DNA of 64,000 nucleotides from Bacteroidia bacterium (lineage in GTDB: Bacteria; Bacteroidota; Bacteroidia; B-17B0; Aurantibacillaceae), in the NCBI GenBank assembly GCA_018000995.1, contig JAGNIU010000014.1, forward strand, positions 1 to 64,000. The letters run 5' to 3'. The notes beneath the pieces were generated by a model. The model saw only the letters and a list, made by a program, of their open reading frames with translations. It was not told where the DNA came from and ran no database searches. Positions 7,423 to 17,200 of this stretch are shown one piece after another. The position numbers and the translations under genes are program-made. Positions within the stretch are counted from its first letter, which is position 1; each line of letters opens with the position of its first letter.

Positions 7423-7842
7423 ATGCTTAAAAAAATCCTTCTCCTTCTTTTTCCTTTAGTTTTATCTTGCGGCAGGCCCGACCCCAACGAAACAAAATTA
7501 AATTTAGAATATTTGGATAAAGAAATTAACGAACGCTCGTTGGTGTTAAGCAAAGACACTTCTTTTACAGAAGAATTAAATACAATTAGAAAAGAAGTTG
7601 AAAAACTAAAATGGCTTACCGTTGATATCGAAAATATTAATGCGTCTATTATTAAATCCAATCAATATTTTACAGAAGCTTCTAAAAAATATAATGTCGA
7701 CACTGCCGGTTTCATTATGTTATACAAAGGAATTCCGTTACAGGATATTGCAAATTTCATTAAGAAAAACCATCTGAATCTGCTTAATAAAATAATTATT
7801 GAGCGTAATAAAAACGGCGATTTAATGTACACTGCCCAATAG
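7423..7842 (+). CDS. Hypothetical lipoprotein
   Basis: The product has 139 residues with a lipoprotein signal ending LVLSC (acylated Cys near residue 17), then a mostly helical, Lys/Glu-rich domain with possible coiled-coil stretches (about residues 30-75). No known family was recognised. The ATG at 7423 was preferred to an upstream TTG at 7402 because it puts the basic residues directly before the hydrophobic stretch. It follows the antiporter gene by 36 bp. Confidence 0.7.
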   Translation: MLKKILLLLFPLVLSCGRPDPNETKLNLEYLDKEINERSLVLSKDTSFTEELNTIRKEVEKLKWLTVDIENINASIIKSNQYFTEASKKYNVDTAGFIMLYKGIPLQDIANFIKKNHLNLLNKIIIERNKNGDLMYTAQ

Positions 7843-7886
7843 CCATTTTGTGATTTTAGAATAAATTTTTATCTTTCTATTTTAGA

Positions 7887-9677
7887 ATGCGCGCGCTACT
7901 TTTTTTTCTAACTATATCTATTTCTTTTCTTAAAGCACAAACGCTTGTAAAAGGTCCGTACCTGCAAGTAGGCACTCCTAATAGTATTATTATTCGCTGG
8001 GAAACGAACGTTGCAACCGATAGTCGAGTTGAGTACGGAACCAGCGTTACTGCTTTAAGTTCTTCAACCACAAGCGCGATAATTGACACAACACATATCT
8101 TACAAATTACAGGGCTTCTTCCGTATACAAAATATTTTTATTCGGTAGGAACTAGTACTGGCGTTATTCAAGGTGATACAAATAATTATTTTGTTACCTC
8201 TCCTCTGCCCGGTGCTGAGGGAAAATATCGTTTTTGGATAAATGGAGATTGTGGAAATTTATCTTTAAATCAAGCTAACTGTAAAGCCCAATACAATTTA
8301 TTTAATGGTAACCGACTTACTAACGGCTGGTTATTATTGGGCGATAACGCTTATTACTATGGAACAAATTACGAATACAACACAGAATTTTTTAATGTTT
8401 ATCAAACTGATATCATGAAACACTCTGTACTTTGGCCGTCGCCAGGAAATCACGATTACGATAATGGTGCAACAAAAACACCAACCGTTCCTTACTTTAC
8501 CATTTTCTCAATGCCAACTGCTGCAGAGGCTGGTGGTTTTGCTTCGGGAACAAAACGTTATTATTCTTACGATTATGGTAACGTACATTTTATGTCGTTA
8601 GACTCGTATGGTGTTGATGGTAATTTAAAAATGTATGATACCTTAAGCGCACAAGCCTTATGGGTAAAACAAGATTTAGCGGCAAACACTAAAAAATGGA
8701 CGGTTGCGTACTGGCATCATCCGCCTTATACAATGGGTTCACACAATTCGGATACAGAATTAGATTTAGATTCGATACGCGTAAATTTTATCCGGATTTT
8801 AGAAAGAAGTGGCGTTGATTTAATTTTATGCGGACATAGTCACTCTTATGAAAGATCAAAACTAATGCGTGGGCATTATGGTAATGAGGCTTCGTTTGTT
8901 TCTTCAACTCACAATCTAGATACTTCAACAGCTTTATACAATGGCTCTGTAAATTCTTGTCCTTATGTAAAAGATACTATTAGTAAAAAAGCCGGAACTG
9001 TTTATGTGGTGGCGGGCTCTGGCGGATGGATTGGTCCAAATCAAACTTCTTTTCCGCATGATGCCATGTATTTTTCAGATGCAACTAATGGCGGAACCGC
9101 TGTTTTAGACATTGAGGCTAATCGTTTAGATTTAAAGTGGCTTTGTGCTGATGGTCTTATCCGTGATAATTTTACAATGTTTAAAAATGTAAATAAAGTA
9201 AGTTTGTTTACAATTACACCTACACAAACCATTTCTCTTAACGCTTCCTGGCCGGGAAATTATGTTTGGAGTAATTCTGATACGTTGCGGGCAACAAGTG
9301 TTAGTCCGATTACAAATACAACCTATTGGGTAAAAGATAAGTTTAATTGTGTGGCCGATACCTTTAAAGTTTTTATTTCGCCGGTTGGGGTTAAAGAACT
9401 TTCTCTTAAAAATGATCAAACGCTTTTATTGTATCCGAATCCCACAAAAGAAAATATTACTCTTAAGTTATCTTTAAAAGAAAAAACAGATGTGGGCATG
9501 AAGTTGTTTTCATCAGAAGGGAAATTGCTTAAAGACTACGAGCCGACAGATTTTCCGGCTGGTGAAAATAATATTTCGGTATGGATGACTGATTTAAAAT
9601 TGCAATCGGGAATTTATTTTTTACAAATAAATTTTAATGGTGTAAGCGTAATGGATAAATTTATTATTACGAAATAA
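7887..9677 (+). CDS. Secreted purple-acid-phosphatase-like metallophosphoesterase with T9SS sorting domain
   Basis: The product has 596 residues: a signal peptide (1-18), an N-terminal fibronectin III-like domain (about 20-105, RWETNVATDSRVEYG), and a calcineurin-like phosphoesterase (about 110-430) with the dimetal motifs NGDCGN, LLGDNAYYYG, GNHDYDNG, WHHPPYT and CGHSHSYERS. A further beta-sandwich and a T9SS type A sorting domain follow (about 515-596: LLYPNPTKENITLKL ... GIYFLQI). The expected product is a cell-surface or released phosphomonoesterase, perhaps for phosphate scavenging; the substrate is inferred only from the family. It is convergent with the DUF3592 gene, with a 1-bp gap. 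Confidence 0.9.
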   Translation: MRALLFFLTISISFLKAQTLVKGPYLQVGTPNSIIIRWETNVATDSRVEYGTSVTALSSSTTSAIIDTTHILQITGLLPYTKYFYSVGTSTGVIQGDTNNYFVTSPLPGAEGKYRFWINGDCGNLSLNQANCKAQYNLFNGNRLTNGWLLLGDNAYYYGTNYEYNTEFFNVYQTDIMKHSVLWPSPGNHDYDNGATKTPTVPYFTIFSMPTAAEAGGFASGTKRYYSYDYGNVHFMSLDSYGVDGNLKMYDTLSAQALWVKQDLAANTKKWTVAYWHHPPYTMGSHNSDTELDLDSIRVNFIRILERSGVDLILCGHSHSYERSKLMRGHYGNEASFVSSTHNLDTSTALYNGSVNSCPYVKDTISKKAGTVYVVAGSGGWIGPNQTSFPHDAMYFSDATNGGTAVLDIEANRLDLKWLCADGLIRDNFTMFKNVNKVSLFTITPTQTISLNASWPGNYVWSNSDTLRATSVSPITNTTYWVKDKFNCVADTFKVFISPVGVKELSLKNDQTLLLYPNPTKENITLKLSLKEKTDVGMKLFSSEGKLLKDYEPTDFPAGENNISVWMTDLKLQSGIYFLQINFNGVSVMDKFIITK

Positions 9678-9678
9678 T

Positions 9679-10125
9679 TTATCCCGCGTAGTTGGCAAAT
9701 CCAATTATAAGGCTCATCATTCCCATTAGTAAAATTCCGAAATATAAAATAATGCCGTCGCAGTAAATTACAGCCTCTTCGGGATTTTTAGGGTTAACGT
9801 AAATTTCTATTTCGGGTTTTATTTTTTCAAGAAATTTTTCGGCGGCTCTTTGTATGAACCCGCGCTCGCCTTTTACGAGTTCAATTAAAAACACTTTATT
9901 TCCGGCGAATTCTTTCGAATTAAAATTATAAGTATAATCAACACTTGCTTTATAACCTGCTCTTGAAGCTGAAGATTGTTTTCGTTCTGTTGCGGCTTTT
10001 CGGATAACTTTAGCTTTTATCCTTTCCCATTTTTTTACCCGGAAATACAATCTGATTAATTTTACGCCGTACCAAAACGAGGCTAGTGAAAGCAGACAAC
10101 AAAAAATTAGAACTAAAATTTTCAT
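9679..10125 (-). CDS. DUF3592-family membrane protein
   Basis: The product has 148 residues with one transmembrane helix near each end (about 3-25 and 122-142) and a soluble middle domain: a basic stretch, then VDYTYNFNSKEFAGNKV and a Pro-rich PEIEIYVNPKNPEEAV, the pattern of DUF3592. Function unknown. Its ATG overlaps the upstream gene's stop by one base (TAATG), so translation is probably coupled to the 10125-10673 gene. Confidence 0.75.
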   Translation of the reverse strand: MKILVLIFCCLLSLASFWYGVKLIRLYFRVKKWERIKAKVIRKAATERKQSSASRAGYKASVDYTYNFNSKEFAGNKVFLIELVKGERGFIQRAAEKFLEKIKPEIEIYVNPKNPEEAVIYCDGIILYFGILLMGMMSLIIGFANYAG

Positions 10126-10673
10126 TACTCTGCTGCGGCTTCCAGCTTATCCATTTTATCTTCTTTAAAAGCGCCACTTACCATCTCAATAATTTTACCG
10201 TTATCTTCTAGTACATAGAAGTAAGGGATTTTTTCGTCTTTCGCTTTTAGTGTTTCGCGTAATTTTTTAATATCTGTTTTTTGCGTGTCCATAATATATG
10301 GCCAAAATTCTTTATCAGTACTCGCTTTAAAATCTGCAATCACATTTTTTAATCCCGCAATTACAGGAACGAAAACAAAATTCACGTCGTAAATTTCAGC
10401 CACGTCGAAGTTTTTTGTTCCGCCGCCTTCTTTTACCATAAACGTATTATATAATGGATTCAACCATTTTTTTAAATCTGCTTCAGCCGCTCTGCTATAA
10501 GCAATACCTACAACGGTTTTCTTTCCGTTTTTTATTGGTAGCTCAATATATTTATCGGCTAATGTTTGTCCTGATATTTCCGGAAACATCAATCCTGTTG
10601 CTTCAAGAGCTGTAATTTGTGCTGTTGCGTTAATTGCAATAACAGAAAAAATAATACAAATAATTTTTTTCAT
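10125..10673 (-). CDS. Secreted thioredoxin-fold-like protein without active-site cysteines
   Basis: The product has 182 residues with a signal peptide ending INATAQ. The order of elements (KKTVVGIAYSRAAEADLKKW, then FVFVPVI, then KIPYFYVLEDNGKIIEMVSG) resembles thioredoxin-like or ATP10-like folds, but there is no CxxC. The role is unknown; a structural or binding protein is possible. The ATG at 10673 was chosen over 10700 because it gives a normal signal peptide and does not overlap rpiB. It lies between rpiB and the DUF3592 gene in one minus-strand operon. Confidence 0.65.
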   Translation of the reverse strand: MKKIICIIFSVIAINATAQITALEATGLMFPEISGQTLADKYIELPIKNGKKTVVGIAYSRAAEADLKKWLNPLYNTFMVKEGGGTKNFDVAEIYDVNFVFVPVIAGLKNVIADFKASTDKEFWPYIMDTQKTDIKKLRETLKAKDEKIPYFYVLEDNGKIIEMVSGAFKEDKMDKLEAAAE

Positions 10674-10686
10674 CTTGGTTTTATAT

Positions 10687-11118
10687 TTAACAGTTTTCAA
10701 TCTTTTCTACTCGTCCTTGGTGACGGCCTCCTTCAAATGTAGCACTTAAAAATGCATCTGTGCAAGCAAAAGCCTCTTCGTTACTTATATATCTTGCAGG
10801 AAGCGCCATAATATTAGCATCGTTGTGTTGTCGCGCTAAAGCAGCCACTTCGCTGTTCCAGCACAAAGCGCCACGAATACCTTTATGTTTATTTACACTC
10901 ATATTGATACCGTTTCCGCTTCCACAAATAACAATGCCTAAATCGCATTCTTTACTTAAAACCGAATTTGCTACGGCGTGACCATGGTCGGGATAATCGG
11001 CGCGCTCTTCGCTATAACAACCTTTGTCTAATACTTTAATATTTTTACCTTGTAGGTATTTAATTACATCTTGCTTTAAGCAAAACCCGGCGTGATCGCT
11101 ACCTATTGAAATGGTCAT
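10687..11118 (-). CDS. rpiB: Ribose-5-phosphate isomerase B
   Basis: The product has 143 residues. RpiB converts ribose 5-phosphate and ribulose 5-phosphate in the non-oxidative pentose phosphate pathway. The N-terminus ISIGSDHAGF is the family signature; GIVICGSGNGINM carries the catalytic Cys and phosphate loop; ARQHNDANIMALPAR is the C-terminal substrate-binding motif. The length is normal. The ATG at 11118 lies about 23 nt downstream of a perfect minus-strand TATTTTTG -7 box, which supports this start over 11154. It heads an operon with the two following minus-strand genes. Confidence 0.93.
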   Translation of the reverse strand: MTISIGSDHAGFCLKQDVIKYLQGKNIKVLDKGCYSEERADYPDHGHAVANSVLSKECDLGIVICGSGNGINMSVNKHKGIRGALCWNSEVAALARQHNDANIMALPARYISNEEAFACTDAFLSATFEGGRHQGRVEKIENC

Positions 11119-11141
11119 GTTTTTATGTGCTTTATTTGTAA

Positions 11142-11149
11142 CAAAAATA
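11142..11149 (-). promoter_or_regulatory. -7 box of rpiB operon promoter
   Basis: TATTTTTG on the minus strand matches the Bacteroidota -7 consensus TAnnTTTG, 23 nt before the rpiB ATG. No convincing -33 TTG was found at the usual spacing. Confidence 0.45.
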
Positions 11150-11379
11150 CACAATGTTTGTAATTAGTAATCCACGTTAATTAACACTCATAACTTATGT
11201 GACTGAAAATAAGGCTTGCTTGATTAACAAAAGGGGTGAATTTGTATGTTGATATGTTTATTAAGGCATAAGAAACTTTTCACATCTATTTCGTTGAATA
11301 TATCCAAATCTTTATATACAAATGTCCTCAAACACTTTGCAAACTTATTTTCTAAATGTTTCTGTTTTTTATGGAGTAG

Positions 11380-11576
11380 TTATAAGGTGTTAGTTTGACT
11401 ACTTTTTATGAAACTTATTAGCGTTAATTACTATTAACTAATGTTAATCATTAAAATTTTACTTGATAATCAGTCCTTTAAAATTGTACCTTTGTTAATA
11501 GCTTGTTAGTGTAGAATGATAACCTTAAAATGCAAGTATTAAACGTTTAAAAACTAACAGGACTAACACCTTATAA
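11380..11576. repeat. 197-bp element bounded by perfect 15-bp inverted repeats
   Basis: TTATAAGGTGTTAGT (11380-11394) and its exact reverse complement ACTAACACCTTATAA (11562-11576) bound the element. Similarity continues inward with gaps (TACTTTTTA against TTAGTTTTTA). This looks like a MITE with terminal inverted repeats or a large cruciform; it carries no ORF. It ends 36 bp before the nadA ATG. Confidence 0.6.
11463..11494 (+). promoter_or_regulatory. Putative nadA promoter
   Basis: TTG (11463-11465), 21 bp, then TACCTTTG (11487-11494), a perfect match to TAnnTTTG. It would give a leader of about 110 nt that includes the right arm of the inverted repeat. Confidence 0.45.
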
Positions 11577-11612
11577 TAATACAATATATTTTATTTAAAT
11601 AAATTTATTTAT

Positions 11613-12599
11613 ATGTATAGTAAAGAATTGGAAAAGGGTTACCTAGAAAAAAAAATTGATTTGTCGCTTGACCTGTTTCAAGAAATCAAGTACCTTCAAC
11701 AAAAAAAGAATGCCGTTATTCTCGCCCACTACTATCAAGATGCTGACATACAAGATATTGCTGACTACATCGGCGATAGCCTCGGATTAGCTCAGGAAGC
11801 GCAAAAAACTGATGCAAAAATAATTTTATTTGCCGGCGTTCACTTCATGGCTGAAACCGCAAAAATTTTAAATCCAACAAAAAAAGTTTTAATTCCGGAT
11901 TTAAAAGCAGGATGTTCTCTTGCGGATTCTTGTCCCCCACAAAAATTTTTAGATTTCAAACAACAACATCCTGATCATATTGTTATAACTTATATTAATT
12001 GTACTGCAGAAATAAAAGCATTAAGTGATATTATTTGTACAAGTAGTAACGCCGTACAAATTGTAGAAAGTTTACCGAAAGAACAAAAAATTATTTTCGC
12101 ACCGGATAAAAATTTAGGAGCATATATAAATAAAAAAACAGGACGTAACATGTTGTTGTGGGATGGTGCTTGTATGGTGCATGAAATATTTTCGTTAGAA
12201 AAAATTGTAAAATTAAAAGTACAACATCCAACTGCACAATTAATAGCACATCCTGAATGTGAAAGTATAATTTTAGAAAAAGCAGATTTTATTGGAAGCA
12301 CAACAGCACTATTAAACTATTCTAAAAAATCCGATTGTCAAGAATTTATTATTGCAACAGAAACAGGAATTTTACATCAAATGCAAAAATCGAGTCCCGG
12401 AAAAACTTTTATTCCGGCACCTCCAAATAATAATTGTGCTTGTAATGATTGTCCGTACATGAAACTAAATACCCTCGAAAAAATATATATTGCTTTAAAG
12501 TACGAACAACCCGAACTTTTAATGGATGAAGCCCTTATAACAGCAGCTAAAAAGCCAATAATTAGAATGTTGGAATTGTCTGCGAAATTCGGTTTATAA
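11613..12599 (+). CDS. nadA: Quinolinate synthase A
   Basis: The product has 328 residues. NadA condenses iminoaspartate with dihydroxyacetone phosphate to quinolinate, using a [4Fe-4S] cluster, in de novo NAD synthesis. [19 protein letters not shown] is the N-terminal signature. The three cluster-ligand regions are visible: GCSLADSC (about residues 100-108), AHPECE (about 211) and CACNDCPYM (about 275). The length is normal. NadB and NadC are not in the window. It is followed 23 bp downstream by the MORN-protein gene. Confidence 0.95.
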   Translation: MYSKELEKGYLEKKIDLSLDLFQEIKYLQQKKNAVILAHYYQDADIQDIADYIGDSLGLAQEAQKTDAKIILFAGVHFMAETAKILNPTKKVLIPDLKAGCSLADSCPPQKFLDFKQQHPDHIVITYINCTAEIKALSDIICTSSNAVQIVESLPKEQKIIFAPDKNLGAYINKKTGRNMLLWDGACMVHEIFSLEKIVKLKVQHPTAQLIAHPECESIILEKADFIGSTTALLNYSKKSDCQEFIIATETGILHQMQKSSPGKTFIPAPPNNNCACNDCPYMKLNTLEKIYIALKYEQPELLMDEALITAAKKPIIRMLELSAKFGL

Positions 12600-12622
12600 A
12601 CCTTATATTTAAAGGATAAATT

Positions 12623-14296
12623 GTGGCCCTTTTAAATAAACATATTCTTATTATTTTAGTAATTCTAAATGCTTTTGCGTTAGAATTATCTTCTCAAACC
12701 AATCCAAACGGATTTAATAAATTTTATTACGACAACGGTGCCTTATCATCTGAAGGAAATATGAAAGATGGTAAACCGGATGGCTATTGGAAAAATTATT
12801 ATAAAAACGGTAATTTAAAAACAGAAGGTAACCGACTTAATTTTTTATTAGATAGTATTTGGAAATTTTATTCTGAGAATGGAAAAATAACAAAATCTAT
12901 TTCTTATAAAGAAGGAAAAAAAGATGGATACACTTGTGTATATGATACCGGACAAAAAATTATATCAAGAGAAGTTTTTGTAAATGATATTAAACAAGGC
13001 GTTACAAAATATTATTACCGCTCAGGAAAAGTAAAACAAACATTACCTTATACAGCAGGTAAGCCTGAGGGAATTTCGTATGAATTTAATGAAGACTCAG
13101 TTATCATTGCTATTTACCGCTATAAGCAAGGCGTGTTACAAGGCTTAGAAAGAATAAACAGATTAGATAGTGAAGGAAAAAAGCAAGGCACCTGGAAGGA
13201 ATTTTATGATGATGGAAAAGTAAAAAAGGAATCTCGTTTTAATGATGATATTTTAGATGGCTACGTAAAAGAATACGACACGAAAGAAAGTTTAATTAAA
13301 ATAAATAAATACAGTTTAGGTAAAGAAATTAAAAACGCACCCGAATTAGCAGTAGTAGAAATTTTTAAACAATACTATGATGACGGGACTTTAAAATATG
13401 AAGGTCCTTATGCTGATGGTTATGCAGTAGGAACACACTATCATTACAAACAAAAATTTCAATGTGATTCTTTATTATTCCGTCGAGATGATAGTACAGA
13501 AGTTTGGATTCGTAAATGGATTTGTAGAAACGTTCCCGTTCCGGATTCAGCAATAACGTATAATGAAGGAATTGTAATTGAACGCGGACCGGTTGATAGT
13601 ATTCGTCAGAAGATCGGAATTTGGACGGAGTATCATAACACAGGAGAATTCAGAGCAAAAGGATTATGTGCAGGGGGTAACAGAATTGGCGAATGGATTT
13701 TTTATTATCCGAACGGGAAAGTTGAACAAAAAGGTTTGTACGATAAGAAAGGTCGACCAAAAGGTATTTGGAAATGGTATTACGAAAACGAAGCCTTAAT
13801 GCGCGAAGAGTCTTACGTTAACGGAAAGCGTGAAGGTCCAATGACAGATTACGGCGAAGACGGAAAAATTTTAACGAAGGGTGAATATTTTGATAATTTA
13901 CAAGAAGGTATTTGGGTATTTGAAACACCGGAATATAAAGAGATAGGGAAATATACGAATGATAAACAGGACAGTACTTGGCGAAGTTACTATATGCCTA
14001 AAGGTAAGCCGAGATTTGAAGGAAAGTTTTTAAATGGCGAACCTGAAGGATTACACACCTGGTATTTTGAGAATGGAACGAAAAGGTTTTATGGTAATTA
14101 TGCAGGCGGCATGAAACAAGGCGAATGGTATTTTTACGACGAGAACGGGTATAATTATTTACGCATCACTTACGATAATGATATTGAAGTAAAATTTCAG
14201 GGCGTAAAAGTTAAGCCAACCTATGAGGAGAGCTTACGCGATTATTCTTCAGCTATAAAAAACAAAAAGAAAAAAGAAGAAGAGGGTGAAAAGTAA
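12623..14296 (+). CDS. Secreted protein made of YwqK/MORN repeats
   Basis: The product has 557 residues: an N-terminal hydrophobic signal ending ELSSQ, then about 15 MORN/YwqK-type hairpins filling the whole chain (KFYYDNGALSSEGNMKDG, GYWKNYYKNGNLKTEGN, GIWKWYYENEALMREESY, GEWYFYDENGYNYL). Several diverged copies are easy to align at a 20-25 residue period. The C-terminus is a Lys/Glu-rich tail. The start is GTG at 12623, after AAAGGA; no in-frame ATG exists nearby. Its last 11 bp overlap the histidine kinase gene. The tight coupling suggests a periplasmic partner or input of the kinase, but the kinase has no visible membrane segment, so this is only inference. Confidence 0.82.
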   Translation: MALLNKHILIILVILNAFALELSSQTNPNGFNKFYYDNGALSSEGNMKDGKPDGYWKNYYKNGNLKTEGNRLNFLLDSIWKFYSENGKITKSISYKEGKKDGYTCVYDTGQKIISREVFVNDIKQGVTKYYYRSGKVKQTLPYTAGKPEGISYEFNEDSVIIAIYRYKQGVLQGLERINRLDSEGKKQGTWKEFYDDGKVKKESRFNDDILDGYVKEYDTKESLIKINKYSLGKEIKNAPELAVVEIFKQYYDDGTLKYEGPYADGYAVGTHYHYKQKFQCDSLLFRRDDSTEVWIRKWICRNVPVPDSAITYNEGIVIERGPVDSIRQKIGIWTEYHNTGEFRAKGLCAGGNRIGEWIFYYPNGKVEQKGLYDKKGRPKGIWKWYYENEALMREESYVNGKREGPMTDYGEDGKILTKGEYFDNLQEGIWVFETPEYKEIGKYTNDKQDSTWRSYYMPKGKPRFEGKFLNGEPEGLHTWYFENGTKRFYGNYAGGMKQGEWYFYDENGYNYLRITYDNDIEVKFQGVKVKPTYEESLRDYSSAIKNKKKKEEEGEK

Positions 14297-17200
14297 AACA
14301 AAAATACTTCAACACAAACCTACCGATTCTTTAGATGATTTACCGGTAGCGGTTATTTTCTTCGACAACAAGCAAATTTATTATTTAAATAAAATTGGCC
14401 ATAAAATTTTAGGCGCAAAAAAGCCCTGCGACTTTACAAAACATAAAGTTTCGGTGTTTGATTTTTTATTACCCGAGTTTCATCAGAAAATAAGAGCGAA
14501 TAACGTAAAAATTTTAAGCGGTAAACCACATGAACGCTTAGAGTTTACTATACGTAATTTAAAAGGGGAAATTTTACACATGGAGTCTAGTTCGAATAGA
14601 ATAGACTTTAATGGTAAGAAAGTAATTCAAACCACTATACAAGAAATTACAAAAAGGAAAGCGCAGGAGCAAGAATTAAAAGAAGTTCGCGAGCAATTCA
14701 AGATTATTTCAAACAACGCTCACGATATTATTTATTTCTTTAGCTATACTCCAAAACCACATTACTTATATATTAGTCCCTCGGTTGAAAAAGTATTAGG
14801 GTACAAAGTAGATAATTTTTACAAAGACCCTTTTTTCATCAATAAAAAAACTATTGGTAAGGATAACGAATTAAAGAAACACGAGAAGCAAGCGATTGCC
14901 CAGCAAAAGAATAATACGCTAAAACAAAAAAAGGTTATTTATAAAATGACCGGGAAGGATGGAAAAGAAATATGGATGGAAGATCATATTTTACCAATTA
15001 AAGACGAGAAGGGGAAAATTAAATTTGTTTTTGGAATTGTTAGAAACATTACCGACTTAAAGGAAAAAGAAAAAGAGCTTAATCAGAAATGGAGTAATTA
15101 CCGAGAGTTATTAAATGAGTCGCCAATGGCGTTTTTCATTCACCGGAATGGTTTTTGCGAAATGTGTAATAAGGAAGCGACAAAAATTTTAAAAGTAAAA
15201 TCGCCCGAGGCAATCCTCGGAAAATACCTTATAAACTACATTGTTCCCCACCAACGCACACAAGCACTTGAGAGGGTGAAGGACGTATTAATGGGAAAGG
15301 AGCTTGATTTTACTCCTTATAAAATAATAGACAGTAGAGGTAAAGTTGTAAACATCGAGTTAAAATCAGTACCTATAAAATACAACGGCAACAACTGCGT
15401 GTTAACGTTAATGCAAGACGTAACCACGAAGGAAATTTACGCGAAGGAAAAATTACGTGCAGAATTAGCCGAAGAGCACAATAAGGGATTACTAAAGGAA
15501 ATTGATTTAAGAAAGAGAATTGAAAAGAAATTAATAGAAAACGAAAGCCAATTAATTAATCAGGCCGCAAAATTATCAGCCATATTTGAGAGTAGCACCC
15601 ACTTAGTATGGACTGTTAATAAGAATTTTGAGCTTACTTATTTTAACGCAAATTATAAAAACACATTTAAAGGAAAGTACGGTATAGCGCCTGTAATAGG
15701 CCAAGTAGCATTTGATTTAATACCCGATAGGTTTAAAACCGAGAATAAAGACATTTGGCATCCGCTTTACCGAAAGGTATTAAAGGGGGAACAGATTGTA
15801 TTTGAAAGGCGTGACAAGGATAATAAAGGAGAAGAAGTTTACCGAGAAGTTTTTTTAAGTCCGATAAAAAACGAGAACGGAAAGGTGTTTGAAATTGCTT
15901 GTTTAGCCCATGATATTACAGAAAACAAAAGGTATGAAAAGCAAAGTATAGAACAAGCATCAAAGATCAAAGCTATTTTTGAAAGCGGTACACATATTAT
16001 GTGGACGTTGAATAAAGCGATGGACTACACTTCATTTAATCAAAACTTTTCTGATGCAATTCTTGATTTGTATGGTAAGCGCCCGGAAATAAATAAAAAA
16101 TCTGTTCGTCCCGAAGAAGCGCAGGCAAGAAAAGAGTACGAGAAAATTTGGAATGGTAAATACGAAGCGGCGTTTAACGGAAAAATAGTAGAGTTTGTTA
16201 GTGAACGAACTAATGCTGTTGGAAAAAAAGTATACCGACAGGTTTATTTACACCCAATTTATAATAATAAGGAAGTTGTTGAAGTTTCCGGAATGGGAAT
16301 TGATATAACAGATAAAATTGCCAGCGAGCAAAAAATTGTGAATCAGGCAGCAAAATTAAATGCGGTATTCGAGGGCAGCTCACATTATATCTGGACTATT
16401 GATAAAGATAGTAGGTTAACTTCGTTCAACAAAAATTATGTCGAGTTGATTACGCGCACATATGGCACTGAACCAAAGATAGGAATGTGTATCAATGCCG
16501 AGCCTTTTGTGAGCAGCGAAGAATATAATAATTGGTGGGTGGAGCAATTAGGTAAAGCCTTGAAAGGCGAGCGATTAAATTTCGAAACTGTATTTACAGA
16601 TGAAGATAAAAACAAAATTTATTTGGATATTTATTTAAATCCGATTTACCACGAAAATAGAATTATTGAAGTATCAGGAATTGCACATGATATTACCGGA
16701 CGGATACAAAACGAAGAACAAATTAAAGAGCAAACAGCAAAGCTTAAAGCAATTTTTGAAAGCGGTAATCAATTAATTTGGACAATTAACCGGAGTAAAG
16801 AAATTACTTCTTTTAATAAAAATTATGGAAACGCAATTTATAAACTGTATGGTTTTTATCCGATTGAAAATAAAAGTATTCGCGAATTAAGCAATGGAGC
16901 AACTGAAGAATTTGAGGAGTTTTGGGATGAAAAATATAAGCGCGCTTTTAACGGAACGCCGTCTGAATTTACTACCGAACGAATTAATCGCGATGGAACA
17001 AAAGTGTTCAGGCAGTATGTATTGTATCCCATTAAAAACAATGAAGGTGGCGTTATAGAAGTTTCCGGAATGGGAATTGATATAACAGAAAATAAATTAT
17101 ACGAAGAAAAAATAACCCAATCGCTGAAAGAAAAAGAAGTATTGCTAAAAGAGGTGCATCACCGTGTTAAAAATAACATGCAAGTAATCTCAAGCATACT

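Larger units (their letters stand above)
11119..11612. other. Intergenic region between rpiB and nadA
   Basis: This AT-rich, 494-bp gap has no ORF. It holds the rpiB promoter box at its left end and a 197-bp inverted-repeat element (11380-11576) that contains the likely nadA promoter. The stretch 11155-11375 shows nothing I can name. Confidence 0.6.

Noticed and set aside
11155-11612. Riboswitch or NAD-sensing leader before nadA
   Set aside because: I could not match the sequence to a known riboswitch; the clear signal is the long inverted repeat.
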